Assembly (NCBI RefSeq): GCF_020687805.1
Contig: NZ_JAJEWQ010000004.1
Coordinates: forward strand, 459,045 to 523,044
DNA from: Planctobacterium marinum
Lineage (GTDB): Bacteria > Pseudomonadota > Gammaproteobacteria > Enterobacterales > Alteromonadaceae
DNA: 64,000 bases
Direction of reading: 5' to 3'
Positions 44,525 through 54,520 of this stretch are shown here, piece after piece. Under the pieces are notes generated by a model that worked only from the letters and a program-made list of their open reading frames with translations, made no database searches and had not been told where the DNA came from. The stretch's first letter is position 1. Each line of letters begins with the position of its first letter. Position numbers and translations under genes: made by a program.

Positions 44525-44989
44525 ATGCCAGGCGTTATTTTTTATCTGCTGTCTGAGCACAATGAAAGCCTTCAACATGACCCGCTGGAGGCTTTTGCCT
44601 GTCAGGTAGCGGCCCATTATTACCGACAAAAACAAAAGCTGTTTATTTACTGTCAGGATAAAGCGCAGGCCGAAAAAATGGACGAACTGCTGTGGCAATT
44701 GCCCGCAGATGCTTTTGTGCCCCATAATTTACCGGGTGAAGGCCCGGAAAACGGCACCCCGGTGGAAATAAACTGGCAAAAACCAGCCCGGATGAATCGT
44801 CAGGTATGCATTAATTTGCAGACCACAATGCCAGAATTCGCCGGACAATTCCGCACAGTCATCGACTTTGTGCCCTTTGATGATGCCAGGAAGCAACTGG
44901 CTCGAGAACGCTATAAACATTACCGCGCGGCGGGGTTTGCTTTGGATACCCGGCCCGCAGAAAAATTGAATGAGACCCCGAATGGATAA
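44525..44989 (+). CDS. holC: DNA polymerase III chi subunit
   Basis: The 154-residue protein begins [14 protein letters not shown] and contains [21 protein letters not shown] and [23 protein letters not shown], typical of HolC. Chi binds single-stranded-DNA binding protein and bridges it to the clamp loader. The gene lies between pepA and valS as in E. coli. Its last codons overlap the valS start by 8 bp, so translation is coupled. Confidence 0.92.
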   Translation: MPGVIFYLLSEHNESLQHDPLEAFACQVAAHYYRQKQKLFIYCQDKAQAEKMDELLWQLPADAFVPHNLPGEGPENGTPVEINWQKPARMNRQVCINLQTTMPEFAGQFRTVIDFVPFDDARKQLARERYKHYRAAGFALDTRPAEKLNETPNG

Positions 44990-47828
44990 AACTTTCAACC
45001 CACAAAATATTGAAACCCAGCTGTATCAGGAATGGGAAGAAAAAGGCTATTTTAAGCCCTCCGGAAAAGGAGAAGCCTATTCCATCATGATCCCGCCACC
45101 CAATGTGACTGGTAGTCTGCACATGGGCCACGCCTTCCAGGATACCATCATGGATACCCTGATCCGCTACAAGCGTATGGATGGCAATAACACCTTGTGG
45201 CAGGTGGGAACCGACCACGCCGGCATCGCAACACAAATGGTGGTAGAGCGCAAGCTTGCCAATGAAGAAGGCAAGACTCGCCACGAACTAGGTCGTGATG
45301 AATTTATCAAGCGCATCTGGGACTGGAAAGCGGAATCCGGTGGCACCATCACTAAGCAGTTACGCCGCCTGGGCGCCTCTGTGGATTGGGACCGTGAGCG
45401 CTTTACCATGGATGATGGTTTGTCCGAAGCCGTAAAAGAGGTATTTGTACGCCTGTATCAGGATGATCTGATTTATCGCGGCAAACGCCTGGTGAACTGG
45501 GACCCGAAATTACACACGGCTATTTCCGATCTGGAAGTAGAGAATAAAGACAAAAAAGGCAACATGTGGCACCTGCGTTATCCGCTGGCGGATGGCGTTA
45601 CCACCAAAGACGGTAAAGATTATCTGGTGGTGGCAACGACACGTCCTGAGACTATGCTGGGTGATACGGGGGTGGCGGTTAACCCGGATGATGAGCGCTA
45701 TCAGGATTTGATAGGCAAAGAGGTTATTCTGCCGCTGGTGAATCGCCGTATTCCGATTGTTGCTGATGAACACGCCGATATGGAAAAGGGTACAGGTTGT
45801 GTGAAGATCACGCCAGCCCACGATTTTAACGATAACGAAGTGGGTAAACGTCATCAGTTACCCATGATCAACATCTTCAGCAAAGATGCCGCTATTCTGC
45901 CCAACGGCGAAGGCTATACCTTTGACGGTAAAGAGTTGAGTCTGGATGCACCGATTCCGGCAGACCTGCATAATCTGGATCGCTTTGAAGCCCGTAAGGC
46001 GATAGTGGCCAGTTTTGAAGCTGCTGGTCTGTTGGAAGGTATTGAAGATAACGCCATGACCGTGCCTTATGGTGACCGCTCTGGTGTGGTGATTGAACCA
46101 CTGTTAACCGACCAATGGTATGTGCGCGTTGCACCCTTGGCAGAGCCTGCCAAAAAAGCCGTTGAAGACGGTGAAATCCAGTTCGTACCTAAGCAATACG
46201 AAAACATGTATTTCTCCTGGATGAACGACATTCAGGATTGGTGTATTTCCCGTCAGTTGTGGTGGGGACACCGCATCCCGGCCTGGTATGATGCTGAGGG
46301 TAACGTCTATGTTGGCCGCGACGAAGCGGAAGTGCGTCGCGAAAACAATCTGGCAGATGATGTCAGCCTGTCTCAGGATGAAGACGTTCTGGATACCTGG
46401 TTTTCATCCGCGCTGTGGACATTCTCTACCCTGGGCTGGCCGGAAAATACCGAAGATATGCAGGTGTTTCACCCCAGTAATACCCTGGTAACCGGTTTTG
46501 ATATTATTTTCTTCTGGGTAGCCCGCATGATCATGATGACCATGCACTTTATCAAAGATGAAAATGGCAAATCTCAGGTGCCTTTTAAAACGGTTTACGT
46601 CACCGGACTGATCCGCGATGAACACGGCGATAAAATGTCGAAGTCGAAGGGTAATGTTTTAGATCCTATCGACATGATCGACGGTATCGACCTGGAAACG
46701 CTGGTGCAAAAACGCACCGGAAATCTGATGCAGCCACAACTGGCGCAAAAGATTGAAAAGAACACCCGGAAAACCTTCCCCGGCGGTATTGAAGCCCACG
46801 GAACCGACGCTCTGCGTTTTACTCTGGCGGCAATGGCGTCCACCGGACGGGACATCAACTGGGATATGAATCGCCTGGAAGGTTACCGCAACTTCTGTAA
46901 TAAGCTGTGGAATGCCAGCCGTTACGTGCTGATGAATACCGAAGAGCACGATTGTGGTGCCAATGGCGGTGATATGCAGTTCTCGCTGGCGGATCGCTGG
47001 ATTCAGGGACAACTGCACAAAACCATCAAGCAGGTTCGACAACACCTGGATGCCTACCGTTTCGACTTAGCCGCTAATACCCTGTATGAGTTTACCTGGA
47101 ATCAGTTCTGTGACTGGTATCTGGAACTGACCAAACCGGTATTGTTCAAAGGCAACGAAGCGCAGCAGCGCGCGACCCGTAAAACCCTGGTCAGCACCCT
47201 GGAAACCTTATTGCGTTTGATGCACCCGCTGATGCCTTACATCACGGAAACCATCTGGCGCAATGTGGCACCGCTGGCCAACATAGATGGCGACAGCATC
47301 ATGCTGCAAAGCTATCCCGCGTTTGATGAAAGCCTGGTGAATCAGCAAGCCATCGATGACCTGGAATGGCTTAAGCAGTTTGTTGTCGGTATTCGTAACA
47401 TTCGCGGTGAAATGGATATTTCTCCCAGCAAGCCGTTATCGGTATTGGTGAAAAACGCCAGTGGTGAACATCAGCGTCGCATGGACGAAAACCTGACCTT
47501 CCTGCAAGCGATGGCGAAACTGGACGAAATTACGGTATTAGCCGCAGGTGAAAAAGGGCCGGCGTCTTCGACTGCGCTGGTAGGCGACATGGAAATTCTT
47601 GTACCTATGGCGGGGCTGATTGATAAGGATGCAGAACTGGCCCGTATTACCAAAGCGCTGGATAAAGCTGAAAAAGACTTTGCCCGCACACAAGGTAAGT
47701 TGTCTAACGAGAAGTTCGTCAGCAACGCACCGGAAGCGGTTATCAATAAAGAGCGGGAAAAACTGGAAGAATTCCGTTTGGCCATGGAAAAACTGAAAGA
47801 GCAAAAAGCGACGATTGAGTCGTTATAA
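44982..47828 (+). CDS. valS: Valyl-tRNA synthetase
   Basis: The start is placed at the ATG giving [16 protein letters not shown] (44982), as in other ValS proteins; an ATG four codons earlier is also open. The class I signatures are [14 protein letters not shown] (HIGH form, near 41-50) and [13 protein letters not shown] (KMSKS, near 553). The editing domain has [19 protein letters not shown]-terminal coiled-coil tRNA-binding arm (from about 880) follows. Length of 948 is normal. A strong terminator follows. Confidence 0.96.
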   Translation: MDKTFNPQNIETQLYQEWEEKGYFKPSGKGEAYSIMIPPPNVTGSLHMGHAFQDTIMDTLIRYKRMDGNNTLWQVGTDHAGIATQMVVERKLANEEGKTRHELGRDEFIKRIWDWKAESGGTITKQLRRLGASVDWDRERFTMDDGLSEAVKEVFVRLYQDDLIYRGKRLVNWDPKLHTAISDLEVENKDKKGNMWHLRYPLADGVTTKDGKDYLVVATTRPETMLGDTGVAVNPDDERYQDLIGKEVILPLVNRRIPIVADEHADMEKGTGCVKITPAHDFNDNEVGKRHQLPMINIFSKDAAILPNGEGYTFDGKELSLDAPIPADLHNLDRFEARKAIVASFEAAGLLEGIEDNAMTVPYGDRSGVVIEPLLTDQWYVRVAPLAEPAKKAVEDGEIQFVPKQYENMYFSWMNDIQDWCISRQLWWGHRIPAWYDAEGNVYVGRDEAEVRRENNLADDVSLSQDEDVLDTWFSSALWTFSTLGWPENTEDMQVFHPSNTLVTGFDIIFFWVARMIMMTMHFIKDENGKSQVPFKTVYVTGLIRDEHGDKMSKSKGNVLDPIDMIDGIDLETLVQKRTGNLMQPQLAQKIEKNTRKTFPGGIEAHGTDALRFTLAAMASTGRDINWDMNRLEGYRNFCNKLWNASRYVLMNTEEHDCGANGGDMQFSLADRWIQGQLHKTIKQVRQHLDAYRFDLAANTLYEFTWNQFCDWYLELTKPVLFKGNEAQQRATRKTLVSTLETLLRLMHPLMPYITETIWRNVAPLANIDGDSIMLQSYPAFDESLVNQQAIDDLEWLKQFVVGIRNIRGEMDISPSKPLSVLVKNASGEHQRRMDENLTFLQAMAKLDEITVLAAGEKGPASSTALVGDMEILVPMAGLIDKDAELARITKALDKAEKDFARTQGKLSNEKFVSNAPEAVINKEREKLEEFRLAMEKLKEQKATIESL

Positions 47829-47845
47829 TTCGGTTAAATGGATTG

Positions 47846-47872
47846 AAAACGCCAGCAACATGCTGGCGTTTT
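47846..47872. terminator. Rho-independent terminator after valS
   Basis: AAAACGCCAGCA-ACA-TGCTGGCGTTTT is a perfect 12-bp stem with A and T tails, so it serves both valS and the convergent LytTR gene. Confidence 0.9.
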
Positions 47873-47887
47873 GCTATGACTGAGTTG

Positions 47888-48733
47888 TTAGCCCACCTGC
47901 TTAAAATCAGCACGGTAGCGACGGCTGAAGGGGAGTTCCTGACCAGAAAGTAGTTGCAGGCTGGCATCGCCGCTTTCCAGCGGTTGAATCGACTGGATCT
48001 GATTATAGTTCACCATGAAAGAGCGGTGCACCCGCAGGAATTGTTGTTCATCCAGTTGCGCCTGTAAGGATTTCATGGTGCCGCGATAGGGATAGGTTCG
48101 ACCGGCGACATGCAGGTTAACGTAGTTGCCGCAGGCTTCCAGCCATTCGATATCCTGAATTTTAACCAGGAACTCCTTGCCCAGCTTTTTCACCAGCAAA
48201 TGCTGTTTAACGGCAACCGGGTTGCTATCCGGGACTTCATCCTCAGACGTGGCGGGCACCGAAGCTTCCCCCTGGATGCGAAACAGGATAAGGCGATACA
48301 AATACAGGATACCCAACAGGTAAAAATAAGTGCGAAAATCCTTGGTGTATTCGTACAAAAACTCCCGGCCCCAATCTCCGAACGAATAATCACTGCCCAT
48401 CCACCAGTAACCCACTTCCCGAATGGCCACCATCCCCAAAACATGCAACGCGGCAAAGGGCAGGGTAAATAACAGGTGCAGTGGTAGGCCGCGCTTTAGT
48501 GCAGCAATACTAAGGGGAACACGATTATCAAACCAGAGTAAAAGAGGCACCAGCACTGCAAACATCAGGGTGCTGGAACTTTCCCACAACACCGGCTCCC
48601 AGACATGGACGTTGGCCGATTCGGTGTCAATCACCGCCACGTATATATTGGCCGTCATTTGCCAGACGATGAACAGGGTCCAGAGCAAGACTTCATAGCG
48701 GGTTTTGTATTTCAGGTAATGTTGAATATTCAT
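47888..48733 (-). CDS. Membrane-anchored LytTR transcription regulator
   Basis: The 281-residue protein has four N-terminal TM helices (residues 15-160, for example LLWTLFIVWQMTANIYVAVI and LHLLFTLPFAALHVLGMV) and a C-terminal LytTR DNA-binding domain (about 180-281: EFLVKIQDIEWLEACGNYVNLH, MKSLQAQL, FLRVHRSFMVN). It lacks a receiver domain, so it may sense a signal in the membrane and act without a kinase. It lies divergent from the acyltransferase gene at 48891, a possible target. Confidence 0.88.
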   Translation of the reverse strand: MNIQHYLKYKTRYEVLLWTLFIVWQMTANIYVAVIDTESANVHVWEPVLWESSSTLMFAVLVPLLLWFDNRVPLSIAALKRGLPLHLLFTLPFAALHVLGMVAIREVGYWWMGSDYSFGDWGREFLYEYTKDFRTYFYLLGILYLYRLILFRIQGEASVPATSEDEVPDSNPVAVKQHLLVKKLGKEFLVKIQDIEWLEACGNYVNLHVAGRTYPYRGTMKSLQAQLDEQQFLRVHRSFMVNYNQIQSIQPLESGDASLQLLSGQELPFSRRYRADFKQVG

Positions 48734-48890
48734 GACGATTTAATAATGCAGCTGACCCATGTTCAGTTGTAATCCCCTCATCCCAGCATACCACCGTTAA
48801 TCACTGACGGGGAACGATTTAGCCTTTTGCACTATTTTCTGAGAGTCGGGTTGCGCACATTGTAACCGAAATCGTTTTGGGAAGACCGCA

Positions 48891-50109
48891 ATGCAAATTA
48901 CTACAAATGAGCAAACTCATTTTTTGTCCGGGCGTCGTTACGATATTGATGCCATCCGGGTTTTGGCTTTTGGCTTATTAATTTTATATCACGTGGGAAT
49001 GTTTTATGTACTGGAATGGGGATGGCATATAAAAAGCGAGTATCAGTATGCCTGGTTGCAACCCGTCATGGGGTTCTTTAATCAATGGCGCATGGCGTTA
49101 TTGTTCCTGATTTCCGGTATGGCCACGGCCATTCTGGTGCACAAATCAGATCGGGGATTTTTGGGGGGGGCGAATGCGGCGTCTGGGATTACCCCTGGTA
49201 TTTGGGATGCTGGTGATTGTGGTTCCCCAGGCCTACTTTGAAGCAAAGGCGAACGGCATTGAGACGGGCAATTATGTGGCGTTTTGGTGGGCCTATCTGA
49301 CGTTGCAACCCTGGCCTGATAATGCGTTTTCAGGCAGTGATCCCGGATACACCTGGAATCATCTTTGGTATTTGCCTTACATTATGTTTTATACCCTAGC
49401 GCTGGTGGCGCTTCGCGCAGTGCTCAAGGCATTCTCTGTCAAGCCAGTCGGCAGCATCGCCACGAGCAATCTGCTGTACTGGATTGCCGGCATGGTAACG
49501 GTGCTGATGCTGTGTGGCTATTTTATCTTTCCGCTGTTTCCTAACCGCACCCACGCATTAACGGATGACTGGTATACCCACAGTCTGTTTTTCAGCTTTT
49601 TTGTGTTTGGTTATCTGTTAATTCGCAGCGCTGCGGTTTGGCCTTCCTTGAAAGCAAAGCGTTGGTGGTTACTGGCGCTGGCGATGGTGGCTTTTGTGGG
49701 TTTTAAAACCATGAATGCCTTGGTGGAAGAGGACAGCCACTTTTTGCTGAGTTTTACCCAGATGCTGTTTATCTATCTGAACCGGGTAAGCTGGATACTG
49801 GTTATTCTGGCTTTTGGTTATACCTGGCTTAACAAACCATTCGGGTGGTTGCGTTATTGCAATCAGGCCGTGTTTAGCTGGTATATATTACATCAGACTG
49901 TCATCGTTATTCTGGGGGGCATGCTTTCAGCTTATCAATTTGGCGGTCTGACCGAATCTGCTCTGGTACTCATTGGTACGGTTGTGTTGTGCCTGGCAAT
50001 ACATCACTTCCTTGTGTTGCCACTGCGCTTCCTGCATCCGGTGTTGGGTGTACCGCACCCGGTAAAGCCAACCGAAGTGTTGCCGGAAACGTCCCGCCAG
50101 ACCTGTTAA
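48891..50109 (+). pseudogene. Acyltransferase-3 family membrane protein, frameshifted at G8
   Basis: Two frames make one protein. 48891-49241 gives YDIDAIRVLAFGLLILYHVGMF and MALLFLISGMATAILVH, the typical start of acyltransferase-3 (OatA/OafB-like, ten TM helices). The rest, MRRLGLPLVFGMLVIVV and beyond, is open in another frame to 50109. The break lies in a run of eight Gs at 49163-49170. Seven Gs (or ten) would restore KSDRGFLGGRMRRLGLPL. The gene may be phase-variable by slipped-strand pairing, truly broken, or mis-sequenced. Such enzymes acetylate surface sugars or lipids. Confidence 0.8.
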
Positions 50110-50780
50110 CCGGCGGCGGGAGTATCACTGTGATCTGCTGCGAGCAGTTTGATTTTTAACGGTCGTAGCAACCCTTCCGCAATCATGGTGGCGTACAGCA
50201 GGGGCAGCAAATTAACGCCAAGTCCTGCTATCGCCCCTTGTTCAAAACCGGCGGCCTGGTCAGCGGCCACATCCAAAATGGCGACGCAGCCAATCAAAAA
50301 CAAAATAACGCCTGCGCCATAGCAAAACTGGATCTGACTTTGGTAAGTACCGGCCAGTTGTTTGGCCCCTGAGCCACCGATGATGTCCTGGCTGAACAGG
50401 TATTTTATGCCTTTTAAGGCAGATATCAGCCTGTCCAGGTCGTAGGTCAGTAGGGTCATTGCCAGGGTAAAAAACACGACAAAGAGTACGTTAGGCAAGT
50501 TAAAAAAATCGGTAAAATCACCGTTCATTGCCATCATTCCTACAATGATGAGCTTTAAAATTATAATGGCGGCTAAGGCTTTCATGATCATATCTCCTGT
50601 CCAGTTGGCCTCCACTTCCGTGGATTCAGATTTTAGTGCGGATAAAGGCACATCCAGAGCACTCAGCAAAGACAGGCAGGACTCATTAGAGGCATTGCCG
50701 GTTTTTTCGATGCGTTGAATGGTTCTTAACGAAAGACCACTGGCGGTGGCAAGCACTTCCTGAGACCAGTTTTTCTGCAT
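50106..50780 (-). CDS. XRE helix-turn-helix protein with C-terminal membrane helices
   Basis: The 224-residue protein starts within a helix-turn-helix (NWSQEVLATASGLSLRTIQRIEKTG) and then has about four TM helices. Six codons upstream of the ATG (KLKNLR) read on as HTH sequence but are cut off by TGA. If the upstream ATGAAAACTA had one A fewer, the frame would be complete as MKLKNLRMQKNWSQ. So the N-terminus is either shortened or frameshifted. Membrane-tethered XRE proteins of this type occur in marine gammaproteobacteria with unknown signals. It ends 4 bp inside the acyltransferase gene end. Confidence 0.75.
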   Translation of the reverse strand: MQKNWSQEVLATASGLSLRTIQRIEKTGNASNESCLSLLSALDVPLSALKSESTEVEANWTGDMIMKALAAIIILKLIIVGMMAMNGDFTDFFNLPNVLFVVFFTLAMTLLTYDLDRLISALKGIKYLFSQDIIGGSGAKQLAGTYQSQIQFCYGAGVILFLIGCVAILDVAADQAAGFEQGAIAGLGVNLLPLLYATMIAEGLLRPLKIKLLAADHSDTPAAG

Positions 50781-50841
50781 TCGAAGATTTTTTAGTTTTC
50801 ATACCAGTTCCATTATATATTTACCCACCTCAGTGGGAGAT

Positions 50842-50922
50842 GAAAAGCATTTAGGCAAGGCGGATGTTTACAGGTTTAGCGGGTCTAAATCAAAAACATC
50901 CAACACAGCATAAATGCTTTTC
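50842..50922. repeat. 81-bp nested inverted repeat
   Basis: GAAAAGCATTTA (50842-50853) pairs with TAAATGCTTTTC (50911-50922), and inside it GGATGTTT pairs with AAACATCC and TTTAG with CTAAA. It is a long imperfect palindrome in a gap without credible genes (50781-51214). It could be a non-autonomous mini-element or a structured terminator; an 84-codon frame over it looks random. Confidence 0.6.
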
Positions 50923-51214
50923 AGCCCCATCGTAGACGCGCCTCAGGAACATTATTTCTTTGTTGTGCGAAGTTCACAAGACCACCAGTATTCTTTCATT
51001 CGCACGCCTCGAACTAATGTCCCTGAGGCTGCGCTGAGAGGGCAAATATATACTGGAACTGGTATCTTTACTGAGTCGCATCGGGATTTCCTTTTGTATC
51101 GCCGGACAAATGTTAGCCGCATAGTGACTATAGGCCAGACAATCCTTACGACAAAAGGACGACAGTGAAGAAATATATTAATGAATCATGGTCAGTTAAA
51201 CTGTCTGGCAGCCG

Positions 51215-51718
51215 CTACAGTGATTTTTCGCACAGATTGAAAAAGAAAGAGCAGGCCCTGGCAATTTTGCGCAGAGTGACTTCATCTTCCTTTGTCCAGT
51301 CCACCGTGCGTGCAACGCTTTCACAACAAATAATGCCTCTGGGTTCAAAATCTCTGTGCAGAACATAATCCAACAGAGACTGGATGTTGAGTGGTCTGAA
51401 ATAGGATTCAGCAAAACAACTGGTTACCGGGTCCAGCGCGGCATCCGGTGCATTGACAATTTCCCGGTCCAGAATGGCATCAAAATACGAGCCAAAGTCC
51501 TGTCGGGTTAAAACCGTGCCTGAGGAATATTGCTGTTGCAGAGCATCAAAACATATCAGAGAGGTAATTTGGGTTTGGTTGTTATCGAATAGCCATAGGC
51601 TTACTCTGTCTGCCCCCGGCACTAACGCCTGAGTGACAGCGCAAACACAATGCAGTTTCTCTTGCTGGGATAAATTAGGGTTGGTGAGTACTGTATTGAG
51701 CTTAAATAAATGATCCAT
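51215..51718 (-). CDS. GAF-domain protein
   Basis: The 167-residue protein is a single GAF-like domain: VCAVTQALVPGADRVSLWLFDNN near 26-48, a middle RQDFGSYFDAILDREIV, and SLLDYVLHRDFEPRGIICCES near 114-134. GAF domains bind small ligands such as nucleotides or redox groups. There is no output domain, so it would act by interaction with a partner. It is encoded alone between the repeat region and a cupin gene transcribed the other way. Confidence 0.75.
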   Translation of the reverse strand: MDHLFKLNTVLTNPNLSQQEKLHCVCAVTQALVPGADRVSLWLFDNNQTQITSLICFDALQQQYSSGTVLTRQDFGSYFDAILDREIVNAPDAALDPVTSCFAESYFRPLNIQSLLDYVLHRDFEPRGIICCESVARTVDWTKEDEVTLRKIARACSFFFNLCEKSL

Positions 51719-51902
51719 AACACCAAATTACAATTGCGGGTCTGTGCCACCGATAGCCAGGAGATTTCAGTATAGTAAAAAATCTCAGTTGTGGAGGGCA
51801 AAAAAACGAATAATTATTGTTTCTATGGCTTACCTGTCTTCCATTTTTGTGCGTATGCCGTGCAAGTGAGCTGTTGTTTACCATTTGCTGTCATTCCACA
51901 TT

Positions 51903-52979
51903 ATGTTTACCCTGTTCCCCTACAGTAAGAAAATGAAAGCAGGGATTCGAAAAGTAATGGCATTGCCTATCGATAAATTGCCTCCCCCCTCTGAAATGTG
52001 GGGAGTAAATGATGATAATTTTCAGGAGAAAGTGGCAAGTTTGCACTCTCCGGTTGTTTTAAGAGAATTTGTCTGCGATTGGCCGTTGGTTGGCGAAGCA
52101 TTGATATCAGACCAACATGCGTTGAGCTATTTGAAAAAATACGCAAGCAGCGAAAAACACAACCTGGTGTCGCTTGACAAAAAACATGATGGCAGAATGT
52201 TTTACGGCAATGAGGATTTAACACAATTCAATTTTCAGTACGAAAACGTCAGTATTCAGCATGGCCTTGAGCTGATGCAACAAAGGTTAAGCGGCAGCGA
52301 TTCAGCGAGCCTTTGTTTTCAATGCCTTCCTTTAAAAAAAGCTTTCCCTGGATTGGTACCGCAACTTGTTAATCCTGTTCTCAAAGAGCGAGGCAGTGCC
52401 TTTGTCTGGTTCGGGTCAGAGTTTAAAGTGGCGCCTCATTTTGACGAAGCGCAAAATATTGCCATCGTCGCGGCGGGAAAAAGAAGGTTCACTTTGTTTC
52501 CCCCGGAACAAATTGAGAATTTATACATAGGTCCCCTTGAGCACACACCGGCGGGACAACCTATCAGTCTGGTAGACTTACATAACCCTAACCTGGAAGT
52601 GCACCCCCGTTACGCAATCGCTTATCAACATGCCATGTCAGTAGTACTTAATCCAGGTGATGCCATTTATATTCCATCACCATGGTGGCACCACGTGGAA
52701 TCCCTTTCGAACTTTAATTTGCTGGTTAACTATTGGTGGAGTGACAATCAGACATCAACAGAGCTACCGTTCCCGGCTTTGATTCATGCATTTCAGGCAT
52801 TTAACAACATGAACCCGGGCGAAAAGGCTGCATGGCATAGCTTTATGAAACACTTCGTTTTTAATGATGACTCAACGAAATTCGATCACATCCCAGATCG
52901 CGGTAAAGGTGTTTTAGGAAAAGGATTGAAGAATAAGGCCGCGACTATTCATAATTGGATAGCGCAACAGCTACGTTGA
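51903..52979 (+). CDS. Cupin-like (JmjC-type) dioxygenase family protein
   Basis: From the ATG at 51903 the protein is 358 residues; other starts are open at 51885 and 51957 and no ribosome site decides. The cupin-8/JmjC core has FKVAPHFDEAQNIAIVAAGKRRF with the H-x-D metal motif near 178-180, VVLNPGDAIYIPSPWWHHV with the distal His near 259-260, and a NYWW end. Such proteins are Fe(II)/2-oxoglutarate oxygenases that hydroxylate proteins or small molecules. In this order they often accompany tryptophan halogenase clusters; none is visible here. Confidence 0.78.
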   Translation: MFTLFPYSKKMKAGIRKVMALPIDKLPPPSEMWGVNDDNFQEKVASLHSPVVLREFVCDWPLVGEALISDQHALSYLKKYASSEKHNLVSLDKKHDGRMFYGNEDLTQFNFQYENVSIQHGLELMQQRLSGSDSASLCFQCLPLKKAFPGLVPQLVNPVLKERGSAFVWFGSEFKVAPHFDEAQNIAIVAAGKRRFTLFPPEQIENLYIGPLEHTPAGQPISLVDLHNPNLEVHPRYAIAYQHAMSVVLNPGDAIYIPSPWWHHVESLSNFNLLVNYWWSDNQTSTELPFPALIHAFQAFNNMNPGEKAAWHSFMKHFVFNDDSTKFDHIPDRGKGVLGKGLKNKAATIHNWIAQQLR

Positions 52980-53128
52980 TTTCTGGACAGAGGTGCAGTT
53001 TTTGTAGCTTTCAGCAGTGTTAGTTGGACGGCCCGGTACTTTGATGTTGCTGCTTCGAAGGGCCTGATACCCACGGACTTGGCACCTGCACCGGCGGATT
53101 GTTTTACAATTTTAAAGTGGGCAATTTT

Positions 53129-53175
53129 AAAATGGGTGTCATGGTAACTTCTTAAAGTGAGTGTCATGGTAATTC
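53129..53175. repeat. Short direct repeat, possible transposon remnant
   Basis: TGGGTGTCATGGTAA and TGAGTGTCATGGTAA occur 29 bp apart in the 52980-53285 gap, each preceded by AAA(A/G). Words like this are found at ends of REP-associated elements, but I see no transposase. The rest of the gap has nothing I can assign. Confidence 0.4.
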
Positions 53176-53285
53176 CGCTTTACGATAGCCTGGTGTTTGC
53201 TTTTTAAACAGTTCAATTAATTCACAAATCAGTTGACCCCTTTATGGAAGCTCCGGCGTTATGTGCAAAACGCAGGAGAGAAAGC

Positions 53286-53954
53286 ATGACTGAGATAACT
53301 TATTCACAAGCAACAGCAACCGCTGTTTCAGCTCAACAGGCCAGTAAAGTGGCTAAGTTTGCTTTGTTACTTTGCTTGGCATCGGGTATTACCCTGGCGT
53401 TGTTTTACGCCATGGCCCAGCTGATAGCGCAGCAAAATATTCGCCCCACTGAATTACCCCCGTTGATCACCATTGATCCGGCTTTTCGCGAGCCAGATGA
53501 GAAGATCACCGAGCGACAAACACTACCGGAAAAACCTGAAACGCTGGAGCCGCCTAAAGTCCTGCCAAGCCAGCTGGAGCCGGACAGTGGCGGTGATGAC
53601 CTCAATGGCTTTCCGTTAGATATTGCGCTGACGGGTCCCAACATTAACACGGATGCCAATACCAGCCTGGATGTCAGTGGCGGTGAAGCGCGCCCTGTGG
53701 TCAGAATATCACCACAATATCCCGCAACAGCGGCGCGGGATGGCATTGAGGGATGGGTTGTCTTATCCTTTTCTATCAATCAGACTGGTGGGGTTGAGGA
53801 TGTGGAAATACTGGATGCCGAGCCGAAACGGGTGTTTAATCGCGAAGCCATCAGGGCCTTGAGAAAATGGAAATACCGTCCCAAGGTGGTGGATGGTAAA
53901 CTGGTAAAACAAACGCAGATCACTGTACAACTGGACTTTAAATTAGAGCAATAG
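53286..53954 (+). CDS. tonB: TonB-family energy-transducing protein
   Basis: Starting at the ATG at 53286 (MTEITYSQATA, with AGGAGAG upstream) the protein is 222 residues. It has one N-terminal membrane anchor (FALLLCLASGITLALFYAMA, about 26-45), a proline- and glutamate-rich periplasmic linker (PPLITIDPAF, LPEKPETLEPPKVLPS) and a C-terminal TonB domain (RDGIEGWVVLSFSI, NREAIRALRKWKYRP). It couples proton-motive force to outer-membrane transporters. It is followed at 11 bp by an ECF sigma factor, an unusual pairing in one operon. Confidence 0.9.
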   Translation: MTEITYSQATATAVSAQQASKVAKFALLLCLASGITLALFYAMAQLIAQQNIRPTELPPLITIDPAFREPDEKITERQTLPEKPETLEPPKVLPSQLEPDSGGDDLNGFPLDIALTGPNINTDANTSLDVSGGEARPVVRISPQYPATAARDGIEGWVVLSFSINQTGGVEDVEILDAEPKRVFNREAIRALRKWKYRPKVVDGKLVKQTQITVQLDFKLEQ

Positions 53955-53965
53955 GAAGTCTGCCT

Positions 53966-54520
53966 ATGAGCCTTGTTCTGGCACTTAAAAATTTGTTTCC
54001 CGCCAAAGCGGACAATGAATGGCTGATGGAGCAATATCGGCTGACGCAGGAAGCCCGGTATATCGAATTGCTCTACACGGAGTGTGGTGATGATCTCTAT
54101 CACTATATCTTGTCGCAAACAGACCGCCAGTTGGCACAGGAAGTCTGCCAACTGACCTGGTTAAGGGTGATAGAAAGACGCAATAGTTATCGCAGTAGCG
54201 GCAAGTTTAAAGGCTGGTTGTTTGCCATCGCACGTAATTTACTGATCGACGAATTACGGCGATTGCAGCGCTGGCAATACGAGGATGACGCACAACTGGT
54301 TCAGCCTGAAACCGGCGACCTCAATGCCGGTACAAGATCACTGACTGAGGCGTTGCAGCGACTGCCCTTTCATCAAAGAGAAGCGATAGTGTTGCAGCAG
54401 GAAGGCTTTAGTCTGCAGGAAATTGCGGCAATTGCCGGTGAAGAAACAGAAACCATCAAGAGTCGACTCCGCTATGGTAAGTCAAAGCTTAAAAAAATCT
54501 GGAGGGTAGAGCATGTCTGA
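53966..54520 (+). CDS. ECF sigma factor
   Basis: The 184-residue protein has sigma-2 (VCQLTWLRVIERRNSYRSSG, GWLFAIARNLLIDELRR near 90-106) and sigma-4 (LQRLPFHQREAIVLQQEGFSLQEIAAI near 130-156, then TIKSRLRYGKSKLK). It overlaps the next gene, a probable anti-sigma-like membrane protein, by 8 bp. The tonB-sigma-anti-sigma order suggests control of a TonB-dependent uptake function, which is inferred from context only. Confidence 0.92.
   Translation: MSLVLALKNLFPAKADNEWLMEQYRLTQEARYIELLYTECGDDLYHYILSQTDRQLAQEVCQLTWLRVIERRNSYRSSGKFKGWLFAIARNLLIDELRRLQRWQYEDDAQLVQPETGDLNAGTRSLTEALQRLPFHQREAIVLQQEGFSLQEIAAIAGEETETIKSRLRYGKSKLKKIWRVEHV

Noticed and set aside
50914..51168. 84-codon plus-strand frame before the GAF gene
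   Set aside because: It starts inside an inverted repeat and its composition looks random.
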